A DNA stretch of 17,502 bases from Gammaproteobacteria bacterium. Its GTDB lineage: Bacteria > Pseudomonadota > Gammaproteobacteria > SZUA-152. The notes under the pieces are model-generated. The model saw only the letters and a list, made by a program, of their open reading frames with translations. It was not told the origin of the DNA and searched no databases. Shown here piece after piece: positions 1 to 6,717 of this stretch; position 1 is the first letter of the stretch, and each line of letters begins with the position of its first letter. The translations under genes were made by a program, and so were the position numbers. The stretch spans positions 1-17,502 of the forward strand of contig JANTGX010000019.1 in NCBI GenBank assembly GCA_024762755.1, read 5' to 3'.

Positions 1-138
1 GGTGGCAGCGGAACCAACACCCGCTTCAGCCCCAGCTTCCTGCGCGTCAATAACGGTATCGGTGCCAGTAATGCGGGCAATACAAACATCGTCAGCAACG
101 GCCCCAGCGCCCTCTGCCTGACCTGCCACACCAAGTAA
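1..138 (+). CDS. C-terminal fragment of a c-type cytochrome (CxxCH protein), 5' end outside window
   Basis: An open frame enters from the left edge and ends at TAA 136-138, giving the last 45 residues of a protein. The tail ends in CLTCHTK, a CxxCH covalent haem-attachment motif seven residues from the C-terminus, preceded by a Gly/Asn/Ser-rich stretch. The context 'GPSALCLTCH' resembles the doubled-CxxCH multihaem cytochrome families, which are exported and act in periplasmic or extracellular electron transfer. Only one haem motif is visible, so the number of haems and the exact family cannot be told. A strong terminator follows within 30 bases, so this is the last gene of its transcript. 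The family call is inferred from one motif and is moderate in confidence; the reading frame itself is well supported by the terminator just after the stop. Confidence 0.6.
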   Translation, partial: GGSGTNTRFSPSFLRVNNGIGASNAGNTNIVSNGPSALCLTCHTK

Positions 139-162
139 TAAAGATAAGCTTTAATAGTGAAG

Positions 163-199
163 AAAAAGATGGTTCTAACTAGAACCATCTTTTTTTTTT
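163..199 (+). terminator. Rho-independent terminator of the upstream cytochrome gene
   Basis: Perfect hairpin: AAAAGATGGTTCT (164-176) pairs with AGAACCATCTTTT (181-193) across the loop AACT. The 3' arm runs into an uninterrupted T tract ending at 199. It sits 24 bases after the stop at 138. The A-tract/T-tract flanks could let it work on both strands. Confidence 0.93.
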
Positions 200-536
200 G
201 GGGGGTTGGCTCGCACCTCCGATTCTCCGGCTAAGCCCCGAGTAAACATCCTGCAGAAAGATCACACTTTGACCGGCGCCTTAGCATGTTCCAGCTAGGG
301 AAGCGTCAGACTGACTTGGCCTTTGGTGATGTGAATACTCGTGGGAAAATTCTGACGCACCATGCAACCACAACAACGTCTGCGGAAATCCTGAAACATG
401 CATAGCCAACGGTGGATAATCTTTTATTGATTTGTAAAACGAGGAATTCCTGTAGTAGAGGGAAACGGTTCAAGGATAGATAGCCCATGGCCAGGATGGC
501 CAAATTCACATTGGACGTACATATAGGAGAAACTCA
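200..536. other. Non-coding spacer upstream of the propeller gene
   Basis: No convincing gene is seen. A 67-residue minus-strand frame (306-509) has a GTG start, no Shine-Dalgarno sequence and no recognisable family. Visible structure: an 8-bp perfect inverted repeat, GCGTCAGA at 303-310 and TCTGACGC at 351-358. The 11-mer GTGGGAAAATT at 341-351 recurs at 571-581 inside the next gene. A weak sigma-70-like promoter may lie at TTGATT 427-432 and TGTAGT 451-456 (18-base spacer, four of six matches in each box). That would give a leader of roughly 75 bases before the ATG at 537. Confidence 0.4.
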
Positions 537-1880
537 ATGAAATCCAAAGATTTATACAGAAGGCTATTTAGTGGGAAAATTAGTGGCGCACTAGTGATGA
601 CTGCCCTCGGGTTAACGTTTGCCACCACACAAGCGTTTGCCGCCACGATGGAGCGTGTCAGCGTTGCCACTGATGGAAGCCAGGCCAGCGTTGTCTACTT
701 CCTGGCAAAGGCGATCAGTACGGATGGACGGTATGTCGTGTTTTCTGCCACAGGGCTTACCGCCGGCGACGCGTATTACAACGTCTACCTCCGAGACCGG
801 GCAACCAACACGACAGAACTGGTTAGCATAAGCAGCGATGGTAGCCATGCTAACAGTTACAAAGCCAGCAGTTCTGTAGATGTCAGCGCCGACGGGCGTT
901 ATGTCGCTTTTGTTGCGGAGTGGCAGGATGGAAGTACTTCTGGGTTGGATGTTTATGTCCGGGATCGTGCCACGGGCACTACCGAACTCATCTCTGTGCC
1001 AGGCGAGGTAAACACAGGCTCTCAAGATGTTTCTATTAGCGATAACGGGCGCTATGTCGCTTTTTCATCCAGTGCCGCGAATCTGGTTAGCGCGGATACC
1101 AATGATACTACGGATATCTTTGTCCGCGATCGAGTCACCGGCACAACAGAGCGGGTAAGTATTGCCAGTGATGGAACACAGGCCTATGGTGAGGGTGTCT
1201 GGGGGAGTTCCATAACCGACATTAGTGGTGACGGTCGTTATGTCGCCTTTATGTCCTCAGCAAACAATCTGGTGCCAAACGATACCAATGGGGTGGCAGA
1301 CCTATTTCTGCATGACCGTGTAACGGGCACCACCAAGCGGGTCAATATTGCCAATGACGGATCGCAATCTAGTTATCCGGTTTTGGGTAGCTATGGCTTC
1401 AAACTCAATGGTGATGGGCGATACCTAGCTTTTAATAGCATGGATTCATTGTCTGCTGAGGATACGAACAGCTCTTCGGATATTTATGTCTATGATCAAG
1501 TCAGTGACTCCGTCGAACTGGTCAGCAAGACTTATGATGGTTCTGCCACAAATGGAGGCAACTTCTATCCCAGCATCAGCGGAAATGGACGCTATGTGAG
1601 CTTTATATCTACTGCTTCCAATATCATTGAAGGCGGTGTTCCCCAAGGAATTGGAGCATTTATCTATGATCGTGTCATTCAGAACACTGAAATGGTAGAC
1701 GTTCCTGATGATGGGGTGTCTAACGCGAACAGTATCAGCTTTGGGCACACGGGACTCAGCGGAGATGGTCGATATGTTGTCTTTTCCTCGAGTGCATCGA
1801 ACTTGGTAACCGGGGACCTAGATACAAATAACACCTGGGATGTTTTCGTCCGTGATCAGCTTGGTGGTATTTGTCCCTGA
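537..1880 (+). CDS. Secreted seven-bladed beta-propeller protein (PD40/TolB-like repeats)
   Basis: The 447-residue product starts with a Sec signal peptide: basic residues to about 14, a hydrophobic stretch at 17-30, and a likely cut after AFA at 33-35. The rest is seven copies of a 51-62 residue repeat centred on (D/N)GRYVxF, with GRY at residues 64, 120, 171, 233, 293, 351 and 411. This matches the WD40-like PD40 strand of TolB-type propellers, and seven copies would close a seven-bladed ring. Several repeats also carry an Asp/Asn-rich loop before a (D)xFVRD strand (DTNDTTD near 187, DTNGVAD near 249, DTNSSSD near 309), a possible metal-binding loop. The start is set by AGGAGA at 525-530. 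The gene stands alone between two terminators and is lower in GC than the genes after it. No enzyme motif is seen. It is likely periplasmic or extracellular, with unknown partner or ligand. Confidence 0.85.
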   Translation: MKSKDLYRRLFSGKISGALVMTALGLTFATTQAFAATMERVSVATDGSQASVVYFLAKAISTDGRYVVFSATGLTAGDAYYNVYLRDRATNTTELVSISSDGSHANSYKASSSVDVSADGRYVAFVAEWQDGSTSGLDVYVRDRATGTTELISVPGEVNTGSQDVSISDNGRYVAFSSSAANLVSADTNDTTDIFVRDRVTGTTERVSIASDGTQAYGEGVWGSSITDISGDGRYVAFMSSANNLVPNDTNGVADLFLHDRVTGTTKRVNIANDGSQSSYPVLGSYGFKLNGDGRYLAFNSMDSLSAEDTNSSSDIYVYDQVSDSVELVSKTYDGSATNGGNFYPSISGNGRYVSFISTASNIIEGGVPQGIGAFIYDRVIQNTEMVDVPDDGVSNANSISFGHTGLSGDGRYVVFSSSASNLVTGDLDTNNTWDVFVRDQLGGICP

Positions 1881-1964
1881 GTGTGGCGGTGGGTGAGGTA
1901 AACCACTTGGCCTACTTGTTGCGCGAAGTAACTTTTTGTAAATCATGATTGGATAGTTGCGATC

Positions 1965-1994
1965 AAAAAGGCGCCCCGAGAGGGGCGCTTTTTT
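1965..1994 (+). terminator. Rho-independent terminator after the propeller gene
   Basis: Perfect 7-bp stem GCGCCCC (1971-1977) / GGGGCGC (1982-1988) with a GAGA tetraloop, flanked by an A tract (1965-1969) and six Ts (1989-1994). It lies 85 bases after the stop at 1880. The symmetry suggests it could also act on the minus strand. Confidence 0.93.
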
Positions 1995-2194
1995 ATTGCT
2001 GTTTTACTTTTTGGCACCATAGGGCCTAGTGGCTGAGAGGCCGTAATAACCCGCCTTGGAAGGTCCAAGTCAATTAGCTCGGATGTCATGGCCGGTTGCT
2101 TGGAGGCAGGTGCGAAATAATGATATCTTGATTCACTTTCGTCATAAATTTGGCGCTTATTTCCACCCCCGCCACGCGGCTGTCGTTCCTGCTG
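1995..2194. other. Spacer between propeller gene and the birA operon; composition boundary
   Basis: About 200 bases without a supported gene. Composition changes here from moderate GC on the left to high GC on the right. A small palindrome, CTTGGA (2055-2060) / TCCAAG (2064-2069), is present. A weak promoter candidate is TTGGAG 2100-2105 with TATCTT 2124-2129 (18-base spacer, four of six matches each), placed suitably for the gene starting at 2195. A stretch at 2022-2043 resembles the D-arm of a serine tRNA, but no T-arm or acceptor stem follows. Confidence 0.35.
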
Positions 2195-3259
2195 ATGATC
2201 GATCCTTCCCTCTTTGCCTCATTGATTCCCCTGAAGATGCTGACCCCGGAGCGTTGCCGCGAGTTGCTGGCCGATGCCCGTGAAGTCGGGCTCGGTCCGG
2301 GTCAGGACCTGTATCGCGTGGGAGAGGCGGTGACGACCCTCGATTATCTGATCCAGGGCGACCTGTCCCTCGTCGCGCCCGCGCAGCCGCCGCGCACCCT
2401 CCGGGCGGGCAGCAAGATGGCGCGCCTGCCGCTGGAGCAGGGGGTGCAGGCGCAGGCAACGGCAACGGCGGTGGGCGAAGCCGTGTGCCTGCGCATCGAC
2501 CGCGTGGCCCTCGAGACCCAACTCGCCCTGGATCAGGCGACGGGCTATGAAGTGCACGACCTGATCGCCGAAGGCCCGGGTGCGGAGGCGGACTGGATGG
2601 CACGGCTGCTGCAGAGCAAGTTGTTCCGCCGGCTGCCGCCCACCAGTATCCAGGCCGTCTTTCAGCGCATGCAGACGTTGCGGTTTGAGGCCGGCGAGGC
2701 GGTGGTGCGGCAAGGCGAGGCCGGTGATCGGTTCTACATCTTGCGAGAGGGGCGGTGCCGGGTGATTCGGCAGACACGGAAAAATCCAGAGGGGATCTGC
2801 CTCGCCACCTTGCGACCCGGCGACGCCTTTGGCGAGGAGGCCTTGATCTCCGGTGGACCACGCAATGCCACCGTACGGATGGAGACCGAGGGGGTGCTCA
2901 TCGCCTTGGAGAAGAGCGATTTTCTGGAATGGCTCAACGAGCCCCTGCTGAGCTGGGGCGATTATGCACAGGCCTCGGCCCTGGCGGCGCAGGGGGCGAT
3001 CTGGCTCGACGTCAGGTTGCCGCAGGAACACGCTGGGCAACGCTTGGCGCAGAGTGTCAACATCCCTTTGCCGTTGTTGCGGCAGAAGCTCGAACGCCTG
3101 GACCGGGGTATCACCTATCTCGTCTATTGTGACAACGGTCGCCGCAGCGCGGTGGCGGCCTATCTCATGTCCCAGGCCGGTTTCCGCAGCCTGCTGCTGC
3201 AGGGCGGACTGAAGTCGGTGCCCGCCGAACACCGCCTCGACGGGGCCGCCGACACATGA
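2195..3259 (+). CDS. Cyclic nucleotide-binding domain / rhodanese fusion protein
   Basis: With the ATG at 2195 the product has 354 residues. The first domain (about 10-115) resembles a cyclic nucleotide-binding barrel but lacks the phosphate-binding cassette, so it is probably degenerate. The second (about 140-250) has the full cassette: FGEEAL near 212 and PRNATV near 222, with the Arg that contacts the cyclic phosphate. There is no helix-turn-helix. A rhodanese domain follows from about 265 (AIWLDVR at 268) with active-site loop CDNGRRS starting at Cys312, so sulfur transfer or persulfide chemistry is plausible. It is likely a cytosolic sensor rather than a CRP-type DNA-binding regulator. 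A TTG at 2150 would add 15 residues; neither start has a good Shine-Dalgarno sequence, and 2195 is preferred because the domain begins there. Its stop overlaps the birA start (ATGA). Ligand and sulfur acceptor are unknown. Confidence 0.85.
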   Translation: MIDPSLFASLIPLKMLTPERCRELLADAREVGLGPGQDLYRVGEAVTTLDYLIQGDLSLVAPAQPPRTLRAGSKMARLPLEQGVQAQATATAVGEAVCLRIDRVALETQLALDQATGYEVHDLIAEGPGAEADWMARLLQSKLFRRLPPTSIQAVFQRMQTLRFEAGEAVVRQGEAGDRFYILREGRCRVIRQTRKNPEGICLATLRPGDAFGEEALISGGPRNATVRMETEGVLIALEKSDFLEWLNEPLLSWGDYAQASALAAQGAIWLDVRLPQEHAGQRLAQSVNIPLPLLRQKLERLDRGITYLVYCDNGRRSAVAAYLMSQAGFRSLLLQGGLKSVPAEHRLDGAADT

Positions 3260-4245
3260 GCCGGTCCCGCGCCTTGTTGCAGGTCCTTGCCGACGGCCGC
3301 TTCCACGCCGGTCCCGAACTCGGCGAGCGGCTCGGCTGCTCGCGTGCCGCGGTGTGGAAGGCCGTGCATGGCCTGGAGCGGGCGGGTCTGGAGGTCTTCC
3401 GTGTGCGCGGTAAGGGCTACCGACTCGCGCGTCCCCTCGAACTGCTGGATGCCACGGCCATTCTCCAGGCCATGCGGCCCGCATATCGCCAGCGGCTGGC
3501 CGAGGTGGAGGTGCTCTTCGAAACCGACTCGACCAATACCCGTCTGCTGGCGCAACCGCTGGCGGCCGATGGCCTGGCTCGGGCCTGCCTGGCGGAGTCA
3601 CAGACGGCAGGTCGCGGACGACGTGGCCGGTCGTGGCTGTCGCCGCTGGGCGGCAATCTGGCCCTCTCGCTGGGATGGCGTTTTCAGCGCAGCATGGCCG
3701 AGATGGGTGGTCTCAGCCTGGCCGTGGGGGTGGCCGTGGCCCGTGCCCTGAGCGAGGTCGGTGCAGAGGCGGTGCAGCTGAAATGGCCCAACGATCTGCT
3801 CGCCGATGGGCGCAAACTGGCGGGTATCCTGTTGCAGGTCTCTGGCGAGGCGGCGGGTCCCTGCGACATCGTCATGGGGGTCGGTCTGAACCTGCACCCG
3901 TCGCGACTGGCGACGTCCATCGACCAACCCTGGACCACGCTGGAGGATCTGCTCGCCGCGCCGCCCGGTCGCAATGCGCTGGCCGGTCGGCTGCTGGATC
4001 ACCTGGTCCATGCCGCCGGGGAGTTCGACCGCGAGGGTCTGGCCCCCTTCGTCGATGAATGGCGGCGGCGCGATGCCTTTGCCGGACGATCTGTGGTGCT
4101 GCAGACGGCCCAGGGCGAGAGCCGCGGGGTGGTGCAGGGCATCGATGCAGAGGGTGCCCTGCTGCTGACTGGAGCCTCGGGCACGGTACAGGCGTTTCAC
4201 AGCGGCGAAGTCAGCCTACGGCCGCAGGGGGTGGGTGTTGTCTGA
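3256..4245 (+). CDS. birA: Bifunctional biotin--[acetyl-CoA-carboxylase] ligase / biotin operon repressor BirA
   Basis: The 329-residue product is close to the E. coli BirA length (321). An N-terminal winged helix-turn-helix (about 5-57; LGCSRAAVWKAVHGL at 26-40) shows it can also act as a repressor. The ligase domain carries the biotinyl-AMP loop GRGRRGR at 119-125, KWPND at 176-180, and KLAGIL with the catalytic-type Lys at 187. A C-terminal SH3-like domain covers about 275-322. It activates biotin to biotinyl-5'-AMP and attaches it to the carrier protein of acetyl-CoA carboxylase in the cytosol; with biotinyl-AMP bound, the family represses biotin genes. The ATG overlaps the previous stop by four bases, and the end overlaps coaX by 11 bases, so the genes are probably translationally coupled. 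Confidence 0.97.
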   Translation: MSRSRALLQVLADGRFHAGPELGERLGCSRAAVWKAVHGLERAGLEVFRVRGKGYRLARPLELLDATAILQAMRPAYRQRLAEVEVLFETDSTNTRLLAQPLAADGLARACLAESQTAGRGRRGRSWLSPLGGNLALSLGWRFQRSMAEMGGLSLAVGVAVARALSEVGAEAVQLKWPNDLLADGRKLAGILLQVSGEAAGPCDIVMGVGLNLHPSRLATSIDQPWTTLEDLLAAPPGRNALAGRLLDHLVHAAGEFDREGLAPFVDEWRRRDAFAGRSVVLQTAQGESRGVVQGIDAEGALLLTGASGTVQAFHSGEVSLRPQGVGVV

Positions 4246-4990
4246 GACCCTGCTCGTCGATGCCGGCAATACGCGCCTGAAATGGGCCTTTAGCCAAGCG
4301 GGCGTGCGCTCGCCCGCACAGGCCGCCGCTCACCACGCTGGCGAGGATCTGGGTGCGGTGTTTGCGCAGTGGGCGATGCGGCCGGCCCCGACGCGGGTGC
4401 TGCTGGCCTCCGTCGCCTCCCCCGCCCTGGCCGAGGCCCTCGGTCGGTGGTGGTCGCGGCACTGGGGTGTCGAGGCGGAGGTGGTCGAGAGCCGCGCCGA
4501 GGCCTGCGGTGTGCGCAATGCCTATGCCGAGCCGCGTCGCCTGGGCGTGGATCGTTGGGCGGCGATGATCGGCGCGCGCCGGCGCTTTTCCGGCCCCCTG
4601 TGTGTGGTCGACTGCGGCACCGCCACCACCATCGACGTGGTGGACGCCGCGGGCCGACACCTGGGCGGCCTGATTGCCCCCGGTCCGGGCCTCATGCGCG
4701 CGGCGCTGCAGGGCAACACCGCGGCCATCGGCGCCGAAACGGCCGAGCCGGGTGACGACGGACTGGCCAGCGACACCGCCAGCGCCGTGTCCGCCGGTGC
4801 CCTGGCGGCCACGGCGGGCCTGGTCGAGCGTGTCGTGCGGCAGGCGGAGGCGCGCTTTCCGGCGGGCGTCACGGCGGTGCTCTGCGGCGGCTATTCGGCG
4901 GATCTGATACCGTTGCTACAGATCGAATACGAACGGGAGGAATTTCTGGTGCTCGATGGCCTGAACGTGATGGCAGAGGGCGGGCAATGA
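4235..4990 (+). CDS. coaX: Type III pantothenate kinase CoaX
   Basis: The 251-residue product phosphorylates pantothenate, the first step of coenzyme A synthesis, with the ASKHA fold. Motifs in order: the N-terminal phosphate loop DAGNTRLKW at 9-17, RLGVDRW at 102-108, DCGTATT at 126-132, and GGLIAPG at 144-150. The start is GTG 4235 or TTG 4238, inside the end of birA; a G-rich AGGGGG at 4225-4230 could serve either as ribosome binding site. Its stop overlaps the next start (ATGA 4987-4990). The adjacency of birA and coaX is common in gammaproteobacteria; both products feed acyl-CoA metabolism. CoaX enzymes typically need a monovalent cation and are not inhibited by CoA; this is family knowledge, not seen here. 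Confidence 0.96.
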   Translation: MLSETLLVDAGNTRLKWAFSQAGVRSPAQAAAHHAGEDLGAVFAQWAMRPAPTRVLLASVASPALAEALGRWWSRHWGVEAEVVESRAEACGVRNAYAEPRRLGVDRWAAMIGARRRFSGPLCVVDCGTATTIDVVDAAGRHLGGLIAPGPGLMRAALQGNTAAIGAETAEPGDDGLASDTASAVSAGALAATAGLVERVVRQAEARFPAGVTAVLCGGYSADLIPLLQIEYEREEFLVLDGLNVMAEGGQ

Positions 4991-5760
4991 GGCTGGTCTT
5001 CTGGCTAATCCTGCTGGCCAACGTCGCCTTTTTCTACTGGCACGTCAGCCGTCCGCCGGCCGCCGAGCCGCCGCTCATCGTCGAGGAGCCCCTGGCGCCA
5101 GGGGTCAAACCGCTGGTCCTGCTGCGCGAGCGCGGGCTGTCCAGCACGCCAGGGCCCACGGCGAGGCCCAAGGCCCGGCCCGCCACCGTGGCCAAGGCCC
5201 CCACTGCGGCGCCGAGCAAACCGCCGGTGGTTGCTCCGCCGGCGCCGGTCGAGCCGGCCCCCAGCGCACCGGCGAAACCCCCTGCGGTGGTGTTCGCCTG
5301 TTTTACCCTCGGCCCCTTCGGCGACGCGGACAGCGCGCGGGCGGTCAACGAGACCCTGCAGCCCATGGGGGTGCAGACCGAGTTGCGCGAGCAGACGCGA
5401 CGCAGCGTCACCGGCTACTGGGTGTATCTGCCGCCGAGCCCGTCGTACACGGCGGCCAAGCGCAAGGTGGCGGCCCTGCGCAAGCAGGGCATCGACGACA
5501 TGTACATCATGGGCAAGGGCAAACTGAAGAACGCCATCTCCCTGGGCATCTTCAAGCGCAAGAGCACCGCCACCGATCGCTTCAACGAGGTGCGCCGCCT
5601 GGCCAGCGAGGTGGTGATGACCCCGCGCTACCGCGAACGTAAGGAATACTGGCTCGATCTGCGCGTGGACAGCAGCAAGACGGATACGGTGGCCGCCATC
5701 GCCGTGGTGGCGGAAGAACTGCCGAAGGTGAAATTGTCCCAGCGCGATCGCTGCGAATGA
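4987..5760 (+). CDS. Membrane-anchored SPOR-domain protein
   Basis: The 257-residue product has one N-terminal membrane helix (about 3-18, LVFWLILLANVAFFYW). A Pro/Ala/Lys-rich linker (about 20-100) would span periplasm. A SPOR-type region follows from Cys105 (CFTLGPFGDADSARAV) through the core GIDDMYIMGKG and ISLGIFK to about 190. SPOR domains bind denuded glycan strands of septal peptidoglycan, so a role at the division site is likely, although this distal-to-coaX subfamily is not well characterised. The last 65 residues are charged and could form a second ligand-binding portion. The ATG overlaps the coaX stop by four bases. The gene ends two bases before the tRNA promoter. Pseudomonas genomes carry a SPOR gene at the same place after coaX. 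Confidence 0.85.
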   Translation: MRLVFWLILLANVAFFYWHVSRPPAAEPPLIVEEPLAPGVKPLVLLRERGLSSTPGPTARPKARPATVAKAPTAAPSKPPVVAPPAPVEPAPSAPAKPPAVVFACFTLGPFGDADSARAVNETLQPMGVQTELREQTRRSVTGYWVYLPPSPSYTAAKRKVAALRKQGIDDMYIMGKGKLKNAISLGIFKRKSTATDRFNEVRRLASEVVMTPRYRERKEYWLDLRVDSSKTDTVAAIAVVAEELPKVKLSQRDRCE

Positions 5761-5761
5761 A

Positions 5762-5790
5762 TTGCAAGGCGCAGGGGCAATGCATAGAAT
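5762..5790 (+). promoter_or_regulatory. Sigma-70 promoter of tRNA-Thr
   Basis: TTGCAA at 5762-5767 (four of six matches to TTGACA), exact 17-base spacer, then TAGAAT at 5785-5790 (five of six matches to TATAAT). The tRNA begins at 5802, so transcription would start a few bases before it. Confidence 0.75.
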
Positions 5791-5801
5791 GCACCTCTTT
5801 C

Positions 5802-5877
5802 GCCGACATAGCACAATTGGTAGTGCAACTGATTTGTAATCAGTAGGTTCGCGGTTCGAGTCCGTGTGTCGGCACCA
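5802..5877 (+). tRNA. tRNA-Thr (anticodon TGT)
   Basis: A complete 76-base cloverleaf with encoded CCA. The acceptor arm is GCCGACA (5802-5808) with TGTCGGC (5867-5873), then A and CCA at 5875-5877. The D stem is GCAC/GTGC (5811-5814, 5823-5826). The anticodon stem is ACTGA/TCAGT (5828-5832, 5840-5844) with loop TTTGTAA and anticodon TGT at 5835-5837, reading ACA. The T arm is CGCGG/CCGTG (5850-5854, 5862-5866) with loop TTCGAGT. It is the first tRNA of the thrU-tyrU-glyT-thrT-tufB type cluster in other gammaproteobacteria, but stands alone here. Confidence 0.98.
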
Positions 5878-6152
5878 TCTTTATCGATCCCCTCCAGTGC
5901 AGGACAGGCGCCCCACGGGCGCGTGTGGGGGATCGCTGGCCAGCCGGGGTGTCCGGGGCCGGCGAAATGCGGCGTCCGGGCCCCTTGGATTGGACGACGC
6001 CAACAGGGTCCGACCGGGGTCGTCGTGTCGGGCAGAAAAACGGCCGTCTGCAAGGGGGGGCTGGCGACGTCGCTCGCCGTCCCCGTTATGGCGGTCTCGA
6101 AACGGTCAATTGTTCGGATCCATCGCACGTCGTCATCGAAACAGGTCTCTCC
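5878..6152. other. GC-rich, hairpin-rich spacer after tRNA-Thr
   Basis: No gene is supported, although several frames stay open because of the high GC. A nested hairpin lies at 5885-5935: outer arms CGATCCCC (5885-5892) and GGGGATCG (5928-5935), inner arms GCGCCC (5908-5913) and GGGCGC (5917-5922) with a 3-base loop. No T tract follows, so it is not a standard terminator. Other symmetric pairs: GGGGCC 5955-5960 / GGCCCC 5979-5984, GACGAC 5993-5998 / GTCGTC 6019-6024, and the palindrome GCGACGTCGC 6064-6073. No clear promoter for the Sel1 gene was found. Confidence 0.5.
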
Positions 6153-6701
6153 ATGCGCATCTTCAGCCTCCCGTCCCTGCGGCCCGCGGCCATTCTCTGT
6201 TGTCTGATCCCCTGCTGTCTGGCGCCCCTGGCCATGGCCGGCGAGGCCGAGGGTCAGCGGGCCATGCTGAAGGGGCAACTGGAACAGGCCTTCGCCGCCT
6301 GGAAGCCGCTGGCGGAGAAGGGCCTGGTGCGTGCCCAGGAGACCATCGCCGTGATGTACCACGCCGGGCAGGGCGTGGCACAGGACTACACACAGGCGGT
6401 GCACTGGTATCGTCGTGCCGCAGAAAAGGGTGACCGCGCGGCGCAGGCCAATCTGGGCGTGATGTATGCCAAGGGCGTGGGGGTGGAGGAAGACCCGTTG
6501 CAGGCGTGGGTGTGGTACGACCTCGCCGCCACGGGCGGAGAGCAGCGCCATGCGCGCAAGCGCGACGAACTGAGCTCCCGGCTGAGTGCCGCGCAGCTGG
6601 CGCAGGCGCGACGTCTGTCGCGGGAGTACGCGGCCAAATTCGTCGCGCCGTTCGCCTCGTCCCGCAAGCCGCAAGGGGCGAACAAGGCCGGCCAGGGCTG
6701 A
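6153..6701 (+). CDS. Exported Sel1-repeat (TPR-like) protein
   Basis: The ATG at 6153 gives 182 residues starting with a signal peptide: MRIFSLPSLR, a hydrophobic Cys-containing core at 12-27, and likely cleavage after AMA (27-29). Upstream in-frame codons would only add a Gly/Arg-rich spacer translation and bury the signal peptide. Two clear Sel1-like repeats (about 58-93 and 94-129) carry the YHAGQGVAQDYTQAVHWYRRAAEKG and YAKGVGVEEDPLQAWVWYDLAA patterns, with a partial one before them (about 42-57). A charged helix-rich tail ends the protein. Sel1 repeats form alpha-alpha solenoids for protein binding; the partner is unknown. A weak AGG lies at 6143-6145. The PilZ gene follows after 16 bases, so the two may be one transcript. 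Confidence 0.85.
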   Translation: MRIFSLPSLRPAAILCCLIPCCLAPLAMAGEAEGQRAMLKGQLEQAFAAWKPLAEKGLVRAQETIAVMYHAGQGVAQDYTQAVHWYRRAAEKGDRAAQANLGVMYAKGVGVEEDPLQAWVWYDLAATGGEQRHARKRDELSSRLSAAQLAQARRLSREYAAKFVAPFASSRKPQGANKAGQG

Positions 6702-6717
6702 TCGCCGGGAGGGCGCG

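Noticed and set aside
306..509. 67-residue hydrophobic minus-strand frame
   Set aside because: GTG start, no ribosome binding site, no recognisable family, and it lies in the leader of the propeller gene.
2013..2020. GGCACCAT matching the tRNA-Thr 3' end, as a possible attachment site copy
   Set aside because: Only eight bases match and no T-arm sequence precedes it; easily chance.
2022..2043. Serine-tRNA-like D-arm text (GGCCTAGTGGCTGAGAGGCC)
   Set aside because: No acceptor stem, anticodon arm or T-arm can be formed around it.
2031..2052. CTGAGA and ACCC words suggesting a TPP riboswitch
   Set aside because: The rest of the TPP aptamer core is missing and the downstream gene is not a thiamin gene.
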